Source: Novakomyces olei (Eukaryota; Ascomycota; Novakomycetes; Novakomycetales; Novakomycetaceae). From it: a stretch of 64,000 bases of DNA. Each line of letters begins with the position of its first letter. The stretch's first letter is position 1. The notes below the pieces were generated by a model. That model ran no database searches. It saw only the letters and a list, made by a program, of their open reading frames with translations, and was not told the origin of the DNA. The stretch spans positions 372,501-436,500 of the forward strand of contig JADEYG010000012.1 of assembly GCA_016906335.1 (NCBI GenBank), given 5' to 3'. Of this stretch, positions 36,471 through 48,923 are shown piece after piece. The translations under genes were made by a program, and so were the position numbers.

Positions 36471-38595
36471 TTACATACCAAATTCACCGGACTCGAGAAA
36501 ATCCAAAAATTCGTCCCAATTATGCGATTTTAGACCCTTTGTGATTCTGTCCGCTGAGGGGTAGGGCAAGCCTGAACCTTCATGCGGCATTAAGAGTGAC
36601 ATGATAACACGATGGGACAAAATAGCTCGGAGAGTAACAAAAGACGCGGTTGGCATAATTGCAACGTGTGTCTCCAAAGCAGAAAAGCCTTCAAGTATGA
36701 CTTTAAAGAATTGAAGACAAGTGTCACCGGTGTGAACCATTTGCTCATTTAATTCGAATACTTCTAAAATTCCCGATTGTTTTTCGTCCATGCCATATGT
36801 TCCATAATTGATGGTTTCTGCAAGCTCAGAGTACTTTGTTTCTAAATATATTCGAGCGAGAATGCTAAAGGTCGAGATTAAATGCATAGCATTTGAAAAC
36901 ATAATTGGCTTTTCCTTCACGCCCACCCATTGCTGGGCGAGTGAAATGAATTTGCCCGTTAAATTAAATGCATTGAATAAAGCCAAGCTAAAAACTTCTG
37001 TGTCGCAATTAGCTGTATCAACAATTTTGCAGTAGAACCGAATTTCATAATAAATGACGCTAAAATACGTATCTAAAAATGTTAGATTTGCAGGATTAAA
37101 AAACAAGTATCTTACCATCATCTTTGACATAAGCCAGCCACTGTTCCAATTCCGAAATTTTACTAAATAAAATCTCATTTTGGACTTCGGGTTGAGCCGA
37201 AATCAATTGCAGACTGTCGATATCTTCAAGGATCCTGATAGCCTTAACGTATAGAAAATATCTCAATTCAATATAGTTGTTTGGATCCATTCGATGCCAC
37301 GAAGATTGCTGTGACTCGGAGAATATGATACTAAGCGGTCTCTTCCATGATTCTAGCATACTATGCGAAAGCGTTAGCCTTTGTAAATCCAAATAAATAA
37401 GCAAACCAAACAAACTAACTAACTAATCAATATGATCGGTAATACTTACTCGTATTTGTGGATGTATAGATTCAAGCGAAGGTAATCCATTTCCTTTCCA
37501 TGCAGACACTTTGGTGTTAATTGTGCATAAAAGCTGATTTCATATTCCATTTCGAAGGCCTAATGCAATTAGTAAATCCATTGTCTCCCTTGGTACTCTG
37601 ATCAGTCTCTTTTCTTTTCAGTATTACTCCATGTCTGTTCCCTTTTCTCTTTCTCTTTTTCAATTGAATTCTTATTCCCCTTATTTGATCTAATCCCTTA
37701 CCATTCCTACTACTGTGAACGAGTTCCACTGTGTGTACGCCCGGTTCCGTCGGTCCCATTCGCAGTGCAGGACTAGAGCGTATATTAAAGAAATGGTCTT
37801 GACTTGGTAATGCAGGAGGTACTCCCCCAAGCTTTGCGAAATGTTCAGATTCAGCGAATCATAGAGCTCCGTGTCCTTGGGATCAACGGCTATTTTACAC
37901 ATTGCAGCGAGCATGAGAGGCCGATCAGTAGCCATTCTGTCAAACCCGACATTACGTAAAACTTGCGGGGAGAGCCCGGCTAAAAGAGACGGGGCAAACA
38001 AATCAATGTACCGCTCATACAGCTGCCGGGCTCCCTGTTCTCCGATAAGGGAGATCATGTAGTCGTAGCTGCTAGTCAATTGCTCGTCTCTGTTTACCCC
38101 TGAGTATGAGAGTCCGTCAGGCGAGGAGTAGCCGGATCTGACAGCGGGACTCTGGCCTTCAACTGCTCGGCGCGACAGAGGCGTAGACGGAGTTCGGGAC
38201 GAGGATTGTACAAAGCCTGAATCGTCCACAGACGTGGCCCGAAAATCCGTCACTAAACTAGGGTCAGGTTCAGCTACAGTTGCCCCACTGAACCCGCTAT
38301 TGTTTCCTCCTCCGGCCTGAACGAGATAGTCTAATTTTTGTTCCGTTGCCTGAAGCTGCTGCTCCAGAAACGAAATTCGTGTGTCCTGCAAGTAGGTATT
38401 CAAATCAGCTGAAGCAGTTTTAGCACTTTGTTTTCCCACCACTGCCGATCGTCGTGGGTGAGGTGCGCACGTAACACACTCTGCATTGGCCTTTGTACAT
38501 CGCACACAGGCCTCGTGCTCGTACGACTCCCATTCGCACGCGACTTTGAACTTGCGACACCGGTCGCAAGCACGATTTTTACGTACTGTCGTCAT
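36471..38595 (-). CDS. Zn2Cys6 fungal transcription factor (four exons)
   Basis: Exons 38595-37702, 37559-37450, 37378-37116 and 37072-36471 join to 622 residues; introns are 142, 71 and 43 nt. The N-terminus MTTVRKNRACDRCRKFKVAC continues with EWESYEHEACVRCTKANAEC, a Zn2Cys6 cluster with a longer Cys3-Cys4 loop than usual. A coiled coil (ISFLEQQLQATEQKLDYLV) and a Ser/Pro-rich linker follow. The C-terminal 430 residues are helical without low complexity, in the place of the regulatory or middle-homology domain. The target is unknown. It is followed upstream by a second large regulator in the same orientation; no structural genes lie between them. Confidence 0.82.
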
Positions 38596-40356
38596 CCTGC
38601 TGCTGCTGATGCAGCACAAAAAGTAGCATTAGCAGTATCTCGTCACACCAACGCGGTTCGATGTTTGGTTTAGTTTTGGTTTGAGTACGCAATTAATCTT
38701 TTTTATTGATTTTTTCTTGCTAATTTTTTCTTATTTTTGCCTTCTTTAGTTTCGTGTGCTGTCAATTTTGATGCTGCGTGCAAATCTGACTGACACACAC
38801 GTTTGGCGCTTGTGTGGGTGTGTGTTCCTTATCGAAAAGTACAAAGTGTATGTATCGAGATTAATATGTGTTTTGACAGATTATCCAAAACACCAATGTG
38901 GAAGTAGAGATCTCGAATAGATTAACTGTGTAGATTAACTATGCCACACTAACTTTGCCCAGTTTCGAGAATATCGTTCGTAACAGTATCCGGAATTGGA
39001 ACGTGCTTCTTATTGGGTTTAGCTTCCCGTAGGAGGAGCGCACGTGCTGGGCGCTTCGGGTATACGGTTGGATTACAAATACAAAAAGTATACAAAAGCA
39101 CGATTTGGAACACGATCAGTCTCCGTCGCCGAGATTGCTTTAGTAATACTCTCAAACGCGCACGCTTCTAATCTCCACTTTACTACTTGATACGTGTCGC
39201 ACCCATCCAATTTCTCGTTCTGCGCTGCTTTCCACATCAAGGCTAATTTTACTAATTACACTACTGATGTATAGAGTAACTTGTCCGGACAAAGTCGGTC
39301 CAATTTTCCGATCATACGAAGATCATTCGAGCCATTGAACGAGTAAGGTTGTCGATAAGGAATTAGAATCAATATGTGTGCCACATACAAGGAAAAACGT
39401 GCAAGTTTAGGCTGGAATATTCTACAAAGTGTACCTTGAAGCCAATATGCTTTCAGTGCTTTCAGCATATACATGTCTGCTGAATAAAGCAAAGCTGAAT
39501 AAAGAAAATATTTGAGCTGCGACAAAGAGCAGGACCCGTTTTCCATTGCTCATATTACTTGTTTGCCATTCGCAAATGTGGCACACTTGTCCCTGAAAGT
39601 GGCAAGCGGGGTGCGAATAGTGTGTCAGTAATGCCTCGCGCACAAAGAACAGTGATTCCAGAGACAGGGTTTGGGCAAATTAGTCGAGCGTTTTTGCCAT
39701 ACAAGCGAATGTGTGTGTAAAGATATGTGTAGTGTTTGAGTGCGTAATGCTTTTTATAATTGCCTGTTTACAGTACGTTTATTTATGGACAATAGAAACG
39801 TTGAAACATGGACAATAGGAACGTTGAAACATGCAATTGTGCGAGATAATGCTGAAAAAGCCTTGGAATAGAAATATAATTGAAACAAATAGCCAAACGA
39901 GACAAGGGATAACGATAAAGTGGCGCTTGTGAGAAAAAGTGCGTCGGCAGTTGTATAGCAAATCAATCATTAAAAGGTGAGATTCGTGAAATCAGCATTA
40001 ATAATATCAGAGACGTAAATAGAATTAATTATATAATGGTATTTTCGAAGGCAGTGAGTATGTGTAGAAATCATTGGCGCTTCAAGTGATAAGAAAACAG
40101 TTGTAATGGCCTTTGTTCCGGTAAATAGACGGAGCCTTTGCTCATGGTTGTCAAGCGTATTAAAGTTCGATTGCATGACCGGGTATAAAAACAAAATAAT
40201 AATCAGTAATACAATAACCGAATATCGATAAACAAATAAATAAATAAAAGGACTGCTATTAGTATTGATGACGATTGAATAGCAATACATTCATGAGCAA
40301 GCAAAATAAGGCAAACCGAGCCTCGAAGGTTCCGCTGTTTCAAACCTCTTCTGTGC
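38596..40356. other. Long intergenic region between two regulators
   Basis: About 1.8 kb. There is a tandem 23-bp duplication at 39787-39832 and several short open frames (for example near 39256-39643, minus) that look hydrophobic and are not recognisable. No RNA gene was found. Confidence 0.4.
39787..39832. repeat. Tandem duplication, 23-bp unit, two copies
   Basis: The unit GGACAATAGAAACGTTGAAA plus CAT is repeated head to tail with one substitution (A to G). Confidence 0.85.
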
Positions 40357-43300
40357 TCACATAAAAGGCGTATCCGGTATCAACCGGGTCAAAGTCGCTC
40401 TGGCTTCACGCAGCAATTCCCATCGGCAATTTGCCAGACTGGCTCTAACAGCGACAAGTAAATTACCATTCAAATTACCGCCGATAACACCGATAGCGGA
40501 AGAGTTTCCGGTCTCAGTGAGCATATGATGCACGTAATCTTCAGCAGTAAAATAAGAAAACCCTGGCTGAGGCAATTGCTGTTCCCCTTCAAAGACCTTT
40601 CCGTACCCCCAAACGACGAGAGTCGCCAAGTAAAGCGCCCAAGCTCGGACGGGAACATGATCTTGGGCTGCGCGATAAGAGACTCCACCAAAAAGCACTT
40701 CTTTTATAACCATAAGTGCCTGATAAACGGCAGGTTTTGCGTCTGCAGAGTTGCACCAGGCCATAATACGAGCACGCGCATTATAGACCTCTGACTGGCT
40801 CTGTGCACGGCCGAGTAATGATGGAGCTCCAGCTAGGGTATGAAAGTCAAAGATATTTGTCGACAATGAGATAAGAGCTATTCGGTGAAGTGCATGGCTC
40901 GCCTCCAATGGGCTCTGTGGAGTCATATAGTACAAGCGGAAAGACCAATTGTACCATGATTGAATAGCATTCTCTAATGATTTTCTTATGTCATCTGGAA
41001 GACCTGTATTCTGTGGATGTCGCAGCTGATTTACAGACGCGGAGAAGGAAAAATCGCCGAGCTCGCGCAGTCTTGTATGGTCATTCAAGCTCATAAGCCC
41101 ATGAAGCAAACAGAACCGGGAAAATGCACTCAGATAATCGGGAAGAGGCTGATTATTTACGAGTCTTTTCAGACAAAGCAAAAACGAAGGTGGCTCAGCT
41201 GCCTGGCGAACACTTGACTGCCAGTCTTGTACGGTTTTTGCGTTCCAAACTGCCTCGTCACAGGGCAACATTAGGTTTATATCATTCACGTTCAATGCTG
41301 GTAAATGTCCAAATATTGCGCAATGCTGAGCATCCATAGCAAAAGCAAAAAATGCTGTTCTCTTTGAGGCTTCCGCCTCGATCCATTGCTGCCATTTAAG
41401 TTCGAGTGAAGTAGATTCACCATTGACTTTGGATGCCTGTTCGTTATAAGCGGATCCGCGGCGCATTAACTAGATATTAGAAACTGCTAATTATAATCAA
41501 AATTAAATTAAATTAAATTAAATTAAATTAAATTAAATTAAATAAATTTAAAACCTTTTTTTATAAGATTTCAAACTAATGATACAGAATAAAGCATTGA
41601 ATACATATCGAATAAATAATTAGACAAATCAAAAACAAATCAAAAATATTGCAGTTATACCGTAATAATTGATCCATGAAAGATATGTGATAAATGGTAA
41701 TGCCGTCGAGTCGAGAACGTCTTTTCAAACACTTGCATAATGAGCAAAGTTTGCAAGATATATAATTCAGCAGGCGGCTCAAAATCTTCAGAGTCAAAAA
41801 TAAGCAGCCGCAATTTATCGTGTATTTTCCGGCTAGTTTCGTATCTCTCTTCGTCGCCGTGTAGAGTAGAGCCGAGGGTGACAATACTTATTAGCAATAA
41901 AGCAGGAATTTTTGAAGGATCGCAAGTGGGCGCGTGCAGTATGGGAAATTGGGGGTGATAATAATTGAAGTAGAGGTCAAACATTTGTGAAATATTAACA
42001 ACATCAAAGAAAGAGTTTGTTATATCCGGTATAACCGTCCTTAGGCATCGCAGCATATTCTCCCGGGCAGTGATCCACTGACTCGTCGAGTAGGACGCTG
42101 AAGTGGGCAAGACTGTGCCCGATTGTTGCTGTACAAAAGTATAAGGAATACGGTACGTTGCTGCTGTTGCTAATGCGTCTATATTAGACTTTGACTCGGA
42201 CATTGTTGGCAAAAGAGGTTGCTCGTAACCGAACTTTGACCCGCTCTTTGCTGCCTGTTTTTGATCATCAAACTGTAGAGCAAGACTGCGGTTGCTTTGC
42301 TGATTATTTGCAGTTCCCCCAGGCACATTCTTCGCCGGCTGGTATATGGGTAAAGGCCCTCTTTCACGTGCAGAATGAGGGTGTGGATGAAAAGGAGGAG
42401 AAGTGTCCCTGTTACCTTCAAACATCCAACTCCCACTTGTTAGAGGCACATGCTCATGCTCATTATTAGCCGGAGATTTGTTAAACAGTGGAGTTGAGTG
42501 GAAAGTAGAGTGGTCTTGCAGATTTATACGGTCGTGTATACTCTGACGATGCTGTTGCAAATCAGTAAATGATCTCATCCCGGGCAGCTGCTGATTGGAA
42601 AGGTTTGGAGGCTGATAAGGATCAGATAATTCTCCATGCGGAGGCGCCTGCGAAAATGCACTTGCCGGGTGAGGCGGAGCTGCTGCCGCTGTCGGTGTTG
42701 CTGAGCCAGTATGAGGAAACTGAGGATTCGGGAAATTTAATCGAGGTTCAGGAGTGTAAGCATAATCGATTGAAGCCGGTGTCATTGATGTATTAGGCTC
42801 GAGAAACGGTCGCATGTGATGATTGCTGTTGTCGTTGTTTGTTGTACTATTGCTCTGATTACTGTTGTGGTTTTTATTGTGATTTTTGTTATGGTTTTTA
42901 TTGTTATTATTCCCTGTCCAGGTGCCCGTAGGTGTTTGTTCCTGTTGCGGTACATGGCTGGCTAGAGCTTCAGGATGTAATTTATCGTTGATTCTATCGC
43001 CCGTAACCCTTTCATCAATCTCGTGATTATGAAGGGCTGTGTGCGTTGAATCCAGTCTAGAGCTTGAAGAGGCTCTCGGACTCGAAGTTGAAACTGCCGC
43101 GTAACTGTTGCTCGGAGTCAGTTCAGGACCACGAGTGCGTTCTTGAGTCTGACTGACTGAGGCGAGCCCTTCATTCGAGGCAGAACTATTGCTCAGAAAC
43201 TGATAAGTAGGATACAGAGCATCGGAAGAGCCGTGGCCAACAGGTCCAGGATTGGGAGCAGCAGCATCAACAGTGTTACTCACTAACGATCCGGGAGTAC

Positions 43301-44092
43301 TTGTGCTTGGAGCCGGAGTAGGCCCGGTTGAGGACATGTCAACAATCCTATGTGGACCTTTAGAAATGAGTCCTCCGGGAGTGAGTGAAGACGACTCCTT
43401 ACTGTCGCTATCACTGCCACCAGCGCCGGCACTTGAGCTTACATGCTCTAAAGCAGCAGCTGCTGCTGCTGCTACAGAATCCTCGTCTTGATCGTCGGGA
43501 TACTGGATGATTTGGGATTCGATAATGCCTCCTGTTTTCCTGTACCACATTCCATTATCATGCCGTTTCTGGTGCCGTTCGAGTAAGTCGCGCCGTACAA
43601 ACTTCTTGGGGCATTGCGGGCACTGAAAGATTTGCTTAGGCTGGTCTGGTTGAATTAGTATAACCCGGTCGATGCGTATAATTGAGAGTAATAAAAGATA
43701 ATAATAAAAAGAAAGCCACGTTAAAGGCACCAATCTGAGGCAGGCCAGAGTAATTAATTAATGCAAATGTGAATAAAGATATGCCAAAGTATAAACAAAG
43801 AAATGCTAAAGCAAAAAACCCTAAAGCAAAAGATGGTCAAGCAAACTATAGTAAAGCAAAGAAATGGTAAAAGCGCTGTCAGACCGCAAGATCAGCAGTA
43901 GCGTGTTGTGGGAGAAAGAATCCCTGCACTCTAAAATAACGGGCAAAGCAAGCAAAAGCTAAAAAGAGCCATACGATTAAGCCGGTGCCGTGCGAGATGC
44001 TCTGATCGCAAGAACGCCTTTCCGCAGCCTGGCACTCTGCAAATATAATTGCGAGGTCTGTCTGATTCGAGGCTCTTGCGAACCGCAGGCAT
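40357..44092 (-). CDS. C2H2 zinc-finger fungal transcription factor with regulatory domain (three exons)
   Basis: Exons 44092-43975, 43645-41661 and 41469-40357 join to 1071 residues; introns are 329 and 191 nt. Exon 1 encodes finger 1 up to YICRVPGCGKAFLRSEHLAR and the splice creates its last His (HRLN|H). Exon 2 continues QPKQIFQCPQCPKKFVRRDL, the second C2H2 finger ending RHQKRH. A linker of about 370 residues rich in Ser, Asn, Gln, Pro and Ala follows. The C-terminal half (from about SYSTSQWITARENMLRCL) contains FDLYFNYYHPQFPILHAPTC and WQQWIEAEASKRTAFFAFAM, hallmarks of the fungal-specific regulatory domain. This two-finger plus regulatory-domain class includes fission yeast Klf1-like and many Aspergillus factors. 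The target is unknown. Confidence 0.87.
41501..41542. repeat. AATTA pentanucleotide repeat within an intron
   Basis: About eight units of AATTA lie within intron 2 of the C2H2 regulator. A similar short pentanucleotide run occurs at about 56071-56095. Confidence 0.9.
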
Positions 44093-45207
44093 GCCTTCTT
44101 TTATGTTTGAGTGGGTGGGTATAAATCAGGGTAGAGACCAAAGGAATAGCAGTAACACTCAGTCGTCGAGAAACGGTCTGGCAAAAATTGTTCAAGCAGG
44201 CAGAGAAACCGTCCCGGCGGGCCCGTTCGCCCAACTACTCACCAAGGCCCACACGGACCAAAGACGAAAAAATGGACAGATCACTTTTGGCTAGCGTGGA
44301 GGGCGTTTTTAATAGTGGATTTTGTACTGTGCGTTTTATGTAATATATGCGTGGGTCACAAATTTGCGTGGATATGTATGAAATAAGCATATGATTGATA
44401 TTCACGTTTATGTATGGCTGATTGTAGCTCGAGGCGCTCATAATACGTACGTAACAAGTACTGTATTTTCTCCTGGCTTCAATCCTTGGTTCATGGTGAA
44501 CATAGTCGGCACGGTTCCGCACTTTGGCTCTTGCATTGCTTCTGGGCTGATCGTCCGCATGAGCTGCCATCATTGCAAACTCCCTCTTGAATCTGCAACC
44601 TGCTATTTTCGATAATGCCTGTGGGCTGCGTGGGCGGGCAGAGCCCACTCTTGTGAATACATATGTAAACATTTTCCTTTTATTACATGCTTTACATAAT
44701 ACACTCTATATTATTCTGTATACGCAGCTGAGCACACAAGTATCGTTCCACGCACGAGTCCAGAGCATTTCAGTTAGTCATTTACGTAGTCGCAGCGGCA
44801 GCACGAGTCCACATCCATGGAGATGTATAGACGGGACCGCTTGGACGAAACCAGCTTTCTGCCAATAAACAGACTGAGTGTATACGGAGGACTATGTTTA
44901 AAACTTGCTCGTTCTCAATGGCTTCATACGCTTTTCCATTCACTATCTTTAATCATTCCAACTCGTCTCCATTCTGGTACACTCTTACTTAAACCCATTT
45001 TGTGAACACTCGTCGTCTTGAGCGGGAGGACAGCTCAGCGCCCGCCCACTCATCGCTACGTTGCGTGGGTAGTCGATGGGATAATTAAAAAAAGAAAAAG
45101 TAATTCTCTGTACAAGGACGCCAAGCAGAAAATTAAGGTACTAAATCGACATAATCTCAACGCTCCGAGCCCGAACCTAATTCGTCCCGTTTTCTAATGC
45201 CATAGTC

Positions 45208-45232
45208 GGCGTGTGCCTTATCGGCACACGCC
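45208..45232. other. Perfect 10-bp inverted repeat with 5-nt loop
   Basis: GGCGTGTGCC, TTATC, GGCACACGCC. It is GC-rich in an AT-rich setting and would form a stable hairpin in DNA or RNA on either strand. Confidence 0.9.
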
Positions 45233-45431
45233 AACCATATGCGATATTCGGCTGTCTACCGGGCATGTACAAGAAATGTAATAAGTTTATAAAGTGATTT
45301 TTGTCCACTAGTGTGCAGGGAACAGCCAAGTTGTCAAATGGGCTGGTTAGTATAGACATCAAAGGAAATTGAAGGCCACAGCAGCCCGTTCAGCACGATC
45401 ACGCTTCTTTTGGGCCGCCGTAGGAAAGTAC

Positions 45432-46004
45432 TTATATATTTACGCAGGCAGACTTGGGCCCTGAAAATTTTATTATTCGTTGCCGGGCGCTGACCTGGAT
45501 CCAAGATTCTGGACTAGCCGTACCAAGGGCCAATAAGATGAAAAAGGCTGAGTATATTAAAACAAAAAAAATTGCAAATCTAGATTCAAAATCCCAGCTG
45601 GCAGAGTAATAATTGCCATCATCATTGTAATCCAAACGTGCTAGCGACACACGCAAAGGCTCGTATCTTGTACCGAGTCTCGTACTGAGCCTCGGCTTCA
45701 TACGTTACATCGACACTTTTCCTTTATTTTTATAAAGGCCTAGCCTTGTTACATTATTATTCATACGCTTCAACCTTTGTAGCCTATATATAAATGTCAA
45801 TTGTGGTCCATTGAAAGGAAAACAATTAAATACTCGGTACAAATCACTCGTGGATCTATATATTGTTTTAATCATTATTACGGTGGCAGGTAATATGGTG
45901 TAAAGCCAAAATACCGACCGGCCCACCGTTCTCCACTCTGCAATCCAGCGAGAAAGCGATAATAAATTAAAAACAAGCGACAGCGAATCTACAAGTCTCG
46001 CCAT
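45432..46004 (-). CDS. Possible membrane protein, structure unresolved
   Basis: An ATG at 46004 opens a 99-codon frame with a hydrophobic segment VFWLYTILPATVIMIKTIY. About 300 bp further on, a second frame (45701-45432) carries a membrane-like segment RFAIFFVLIYSAFFILLALG. An acceptor-like TATATATAG lies between them. The two could be exons of one gene, but I could not find a splice that keeps a sensible frame, and I do not recognise either part. Confidence 0.25.
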
Positions 46005-46271
46005 TTGGTGACGGCGGCTGACCTGGGCTTCCTTAATTTTGCTGCGCGTACTCTTTCCGGCTCCTCATTACCCTCAAGTGCCCACTGCCTCGTGCCGAGC
46101 GCTGTCTTTTTTCAAATCTCGCCAGGGCTCAGAGGCTTATTTGTATTACCGAGACTTCGTCTTTTACTATTACAAGAGTCGGCAGTGGAATAAAGAGCCT
46201 TTTTGCCTTAATTTTCGAGAGATCAAAACAACACTAGTATCGGAACAGAACGGCTTGCTTCGCGAAAGGGC

Positions 46272-46290
46272 CAAACCCCTAAAGGGTTTG
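46272..46290 (+). promoter_or_regulatory. Inverted repeat in the phosphodiesterase 5-prime leader
   Basis: CAAACCC, CTAAA, GGGTTTG is a perfect 7-bp stem with a 5-nt loop, ending 19 bp before the start codon. It could form an mRNA hairpin or be a palindromic factor site. Confidence 0.5.
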
Positions 46291-46309
46291 CATGCATTTT
46301 TGATTCTAC

Positions 46310-48923
46310 ATGGACGATCTGCCTCATCTACAGATCGTATTGTACTCGAAAACTCTGCCGTGCGGCCTTCAAGGGTATGGACCCATTTCGCCCTCTGACG
46401 CGGGAGAAAAGGCGCACTTTGAGCTTGCACAGTTTTCGCTGAAAGGAATCATTAACGATCTTCACGGATTGAATTATATAGGTCCTGATACTGCACGAAC
46501 ACTAATGGAAACTTCTTTTACCCTTTCATCGGAACAGGATTCGCTTTTAAGGACATTATTAACTGTCGCCTCTAAGGGTAAGGCTATTTATCATCTGCCT
46601 ATTTTGACATTTAAATTAATAAAATATTATTACTCTTTTTTTTAAAAATTTTAGAGTCGACCAGCTAATCCATTGTGTTTATTCTGTCCCCTAATATTTG
46701 TCTGAGTCTACCTTTTCCAATATCTTGAAACTTTTTTAGTTTTCCCATTTTTCCGTGGTTTACAAGACTTTATTCTAATTGCTAGTATACGCTACTGGCT
46801 CATTAGAAGCCTGCCAGATTCTGGCGCAGTTACGGAAACGGGTACAGCAGCATGGTATAGTCTTTTTATGCGAGATCCAAATCGATCCGGCTACACGAGG
46901 TTCCTTTGATCTTACGGAGAGCGAAATTGCTTTTGTCCAGCAGCTGGTGGAATCCCTTTTATCCTTCCCCTTCGTGGATAACTATGTTGTCGTTATGATC
47001 AGCAGGGGCGAAAGTAATGCTCGATGCTCGTACGCCAGTTGCCGAACCTTGTACGAACTGGGGGTGGTTGATATCGTGTATCGACCAAGTACTGATTTAG
47101 TCCAATCTCTAGCTCTTGCCTACGTAAAGGCCGCCTCCAATCGGAGGCCTGTTGCTCTGCAAAAGCTTGTGGCACAGAGGAAGAAGGGATTTGATATGGA
47201 GTATGGAAGTGGGAGGACGAGCGCTCAACTTTCCTTGGCCGACCGGCTTAGACAGAGAGCTTGTGCTTCTGATTCAATGGTATCACGACTGTTTGATCTT
47301 TATGTCTGTGATGAATCTCTCAAGAGTATCATTAGCTATATCACTGTACCAGCAATGCCTCCCAGTATTGATTTCGTTGAAATAGAGCCGGCGAGACTCG
47401 CTTTGCTCCTGCAGCAATTCAACAGCTGGCGGTTCGAGAGTTACTTATTCACTACGGAAGAGATGGTGTCCTTTGTATATATTTTTTTAAAATCTGTTTT
47501 GGGCCGGGAGGAGATGCAAGGTGGTGATATAAAGAACCGGCCGGACGACAATGCTTTAAAGCAGTTTGTCTATGTTTTAAGAAACTCATATTTTGAGGAT
47601 AATCCGTTCCATAATTTTCGGCATGCCTTTGACGTTACACAAGCCTGCTGGGCCATGCTGGTCCAGATTGGCGTAGTACGGGCTTTAGACTTGCCCTCGG
47701 AGTCATTCGCCAACGCAGTGGACGAGCACGACTTTACCCGTTCAAGACCAGAGTCTCAAGAGCTGAAATACGCAGCGGCCTTTGCTCAGGGCGAGAAGTT
47801 GCGCAGTGTAATTAGATCTGATCAGGTAATATGCCTGCTTATTGCAGCTCTGGGCCACGATACAGCTCACCCTGGAGTAACAAACTCCTTTTTAATTGCC
47901 TCTAAAGCTCCTCTGGCTCAAATCTATTGCCATCGATCCGTACTGGAGAGCTTCCATGCCGTTTGCCTTACACAAACCTTGGACTCTTTCTGGCCTCTTC
48001 TTCCGGGGGAGGCAAGACGTATGATTGTGGAGATGATTTTTGCCACGGATATGGAGATGCATTTTGAAAACATCTCCCGCTTTCAGCATATCTCTGAACT
48101 AGCAAAGAAGTTTAAAGGCCTGGAGAATATTACGGGCCGGATCGGGACTGATCACGGGCTGCTTTTGTGCTGCCTCATCCTTAAGTGCGCGGATATATCA
48201 AACGTTTCGAGGGACCACGAAACGTCAAGACGTTGGGTGGGAAGGTTCATGGAAGAATCGCGGATTCAAGCGTTGTTGGAGCGCGAAATGGGATTTCCCA
48301 GTGGGCCTTTGCTCTACTTTAACTCTGAAGAAGTGAATATTCCGGACTGCCAGTTAGGTTTTATTAAAATGGTAGGACTGCCACTGTTTAACGTCTTGGC
48401 ACAGATATTCCCAGCGCTGCAATCGGTCCTGGACGGGGTCTACGTGAATAGGCAAATATGGCGGCAGCAAAGCCAGTCTTTGAACCGGAAAAAGACGGGC
48501 AGCAGTGGGGCTGTAGGGAGTGAGACTCCTTTGCACGAAGAAAGCAATAGCCGACTAGACCATGACCAGGGGCAGGAGGCAGAGAAAGTATCGAGCCAAG
48601 GGGAATTGAATCAGGAACAAACAGCCTTAGATTTTACATCTTTTTCTGCAAGTCGCAGCCAAAGCCGGGGAGACGCTTGCCCGCCTTTGTCTGCTGCTGA
48701 TGATAAAAAGCCTGGTGATAAAGTCTCCATGCCCTTTTCCGAGGCAGATTCTGGTGAAGAAGAGGAGCCGCTTTCCTCGCTTGACAGTGCAGTAAAGTCT
48801 TACTGGCTGAAACTTGCCTTGCACAAGGCGGAAAGGATCAAGGCGATACCTGTGGCCACCATTGACGGCGACGATAGCAACAATGAAGCTGATGATTATA
48901 ACGGCAATGATGATACTGGATGA
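46310..48923 (+). CDS. Cyclic nucleotide phosphodiesterase (PDEase I family) with receiver-like N-terminus
   Basis: Exons 46310-46577 and 46786-48923 flank a 208-nt intron (GTAAGG to TTGCTAG). The product is 801 residues. An in-frame stop just upstream of ATG 46310 fixes the start. The catalytic half has HNFRHAFDVTQ near residue 365 (PDE signature with the proton-donor His), ALGHDTAHPGVTNSF near 449 (HDxxHPG metal site) and KCADISNVSRDHETSRRW, the second metal Asp of the HD superfamily. It is most like fungal high-affinity cAMP phosphodiesterases (PDE2/PdeH type). Residues about 90-230 (VVVMISRGESNARCSYASC, ELGVVDIVYRPSTD) have the strand-helix rhythm of a response-regulator receiver without a clear phospho-Asp pocket. 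The C-terminal 100 residues are acidic and disordered. Confidence 0.85.

Larger units (their letters stand above)
44093..46309. other. Long divergent intergenic region between C2H2 regulator and phosphodiesterase
   Basis: About 2.2 kb. GC-richer patches occur at about 44450-44660 and 45010-45080. A perfect hairpin lies at 45208-45232, and two hydrophobic frames at 45432-46004 on the minus strand may be an unrecognised gene. Confidence 0.4.
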
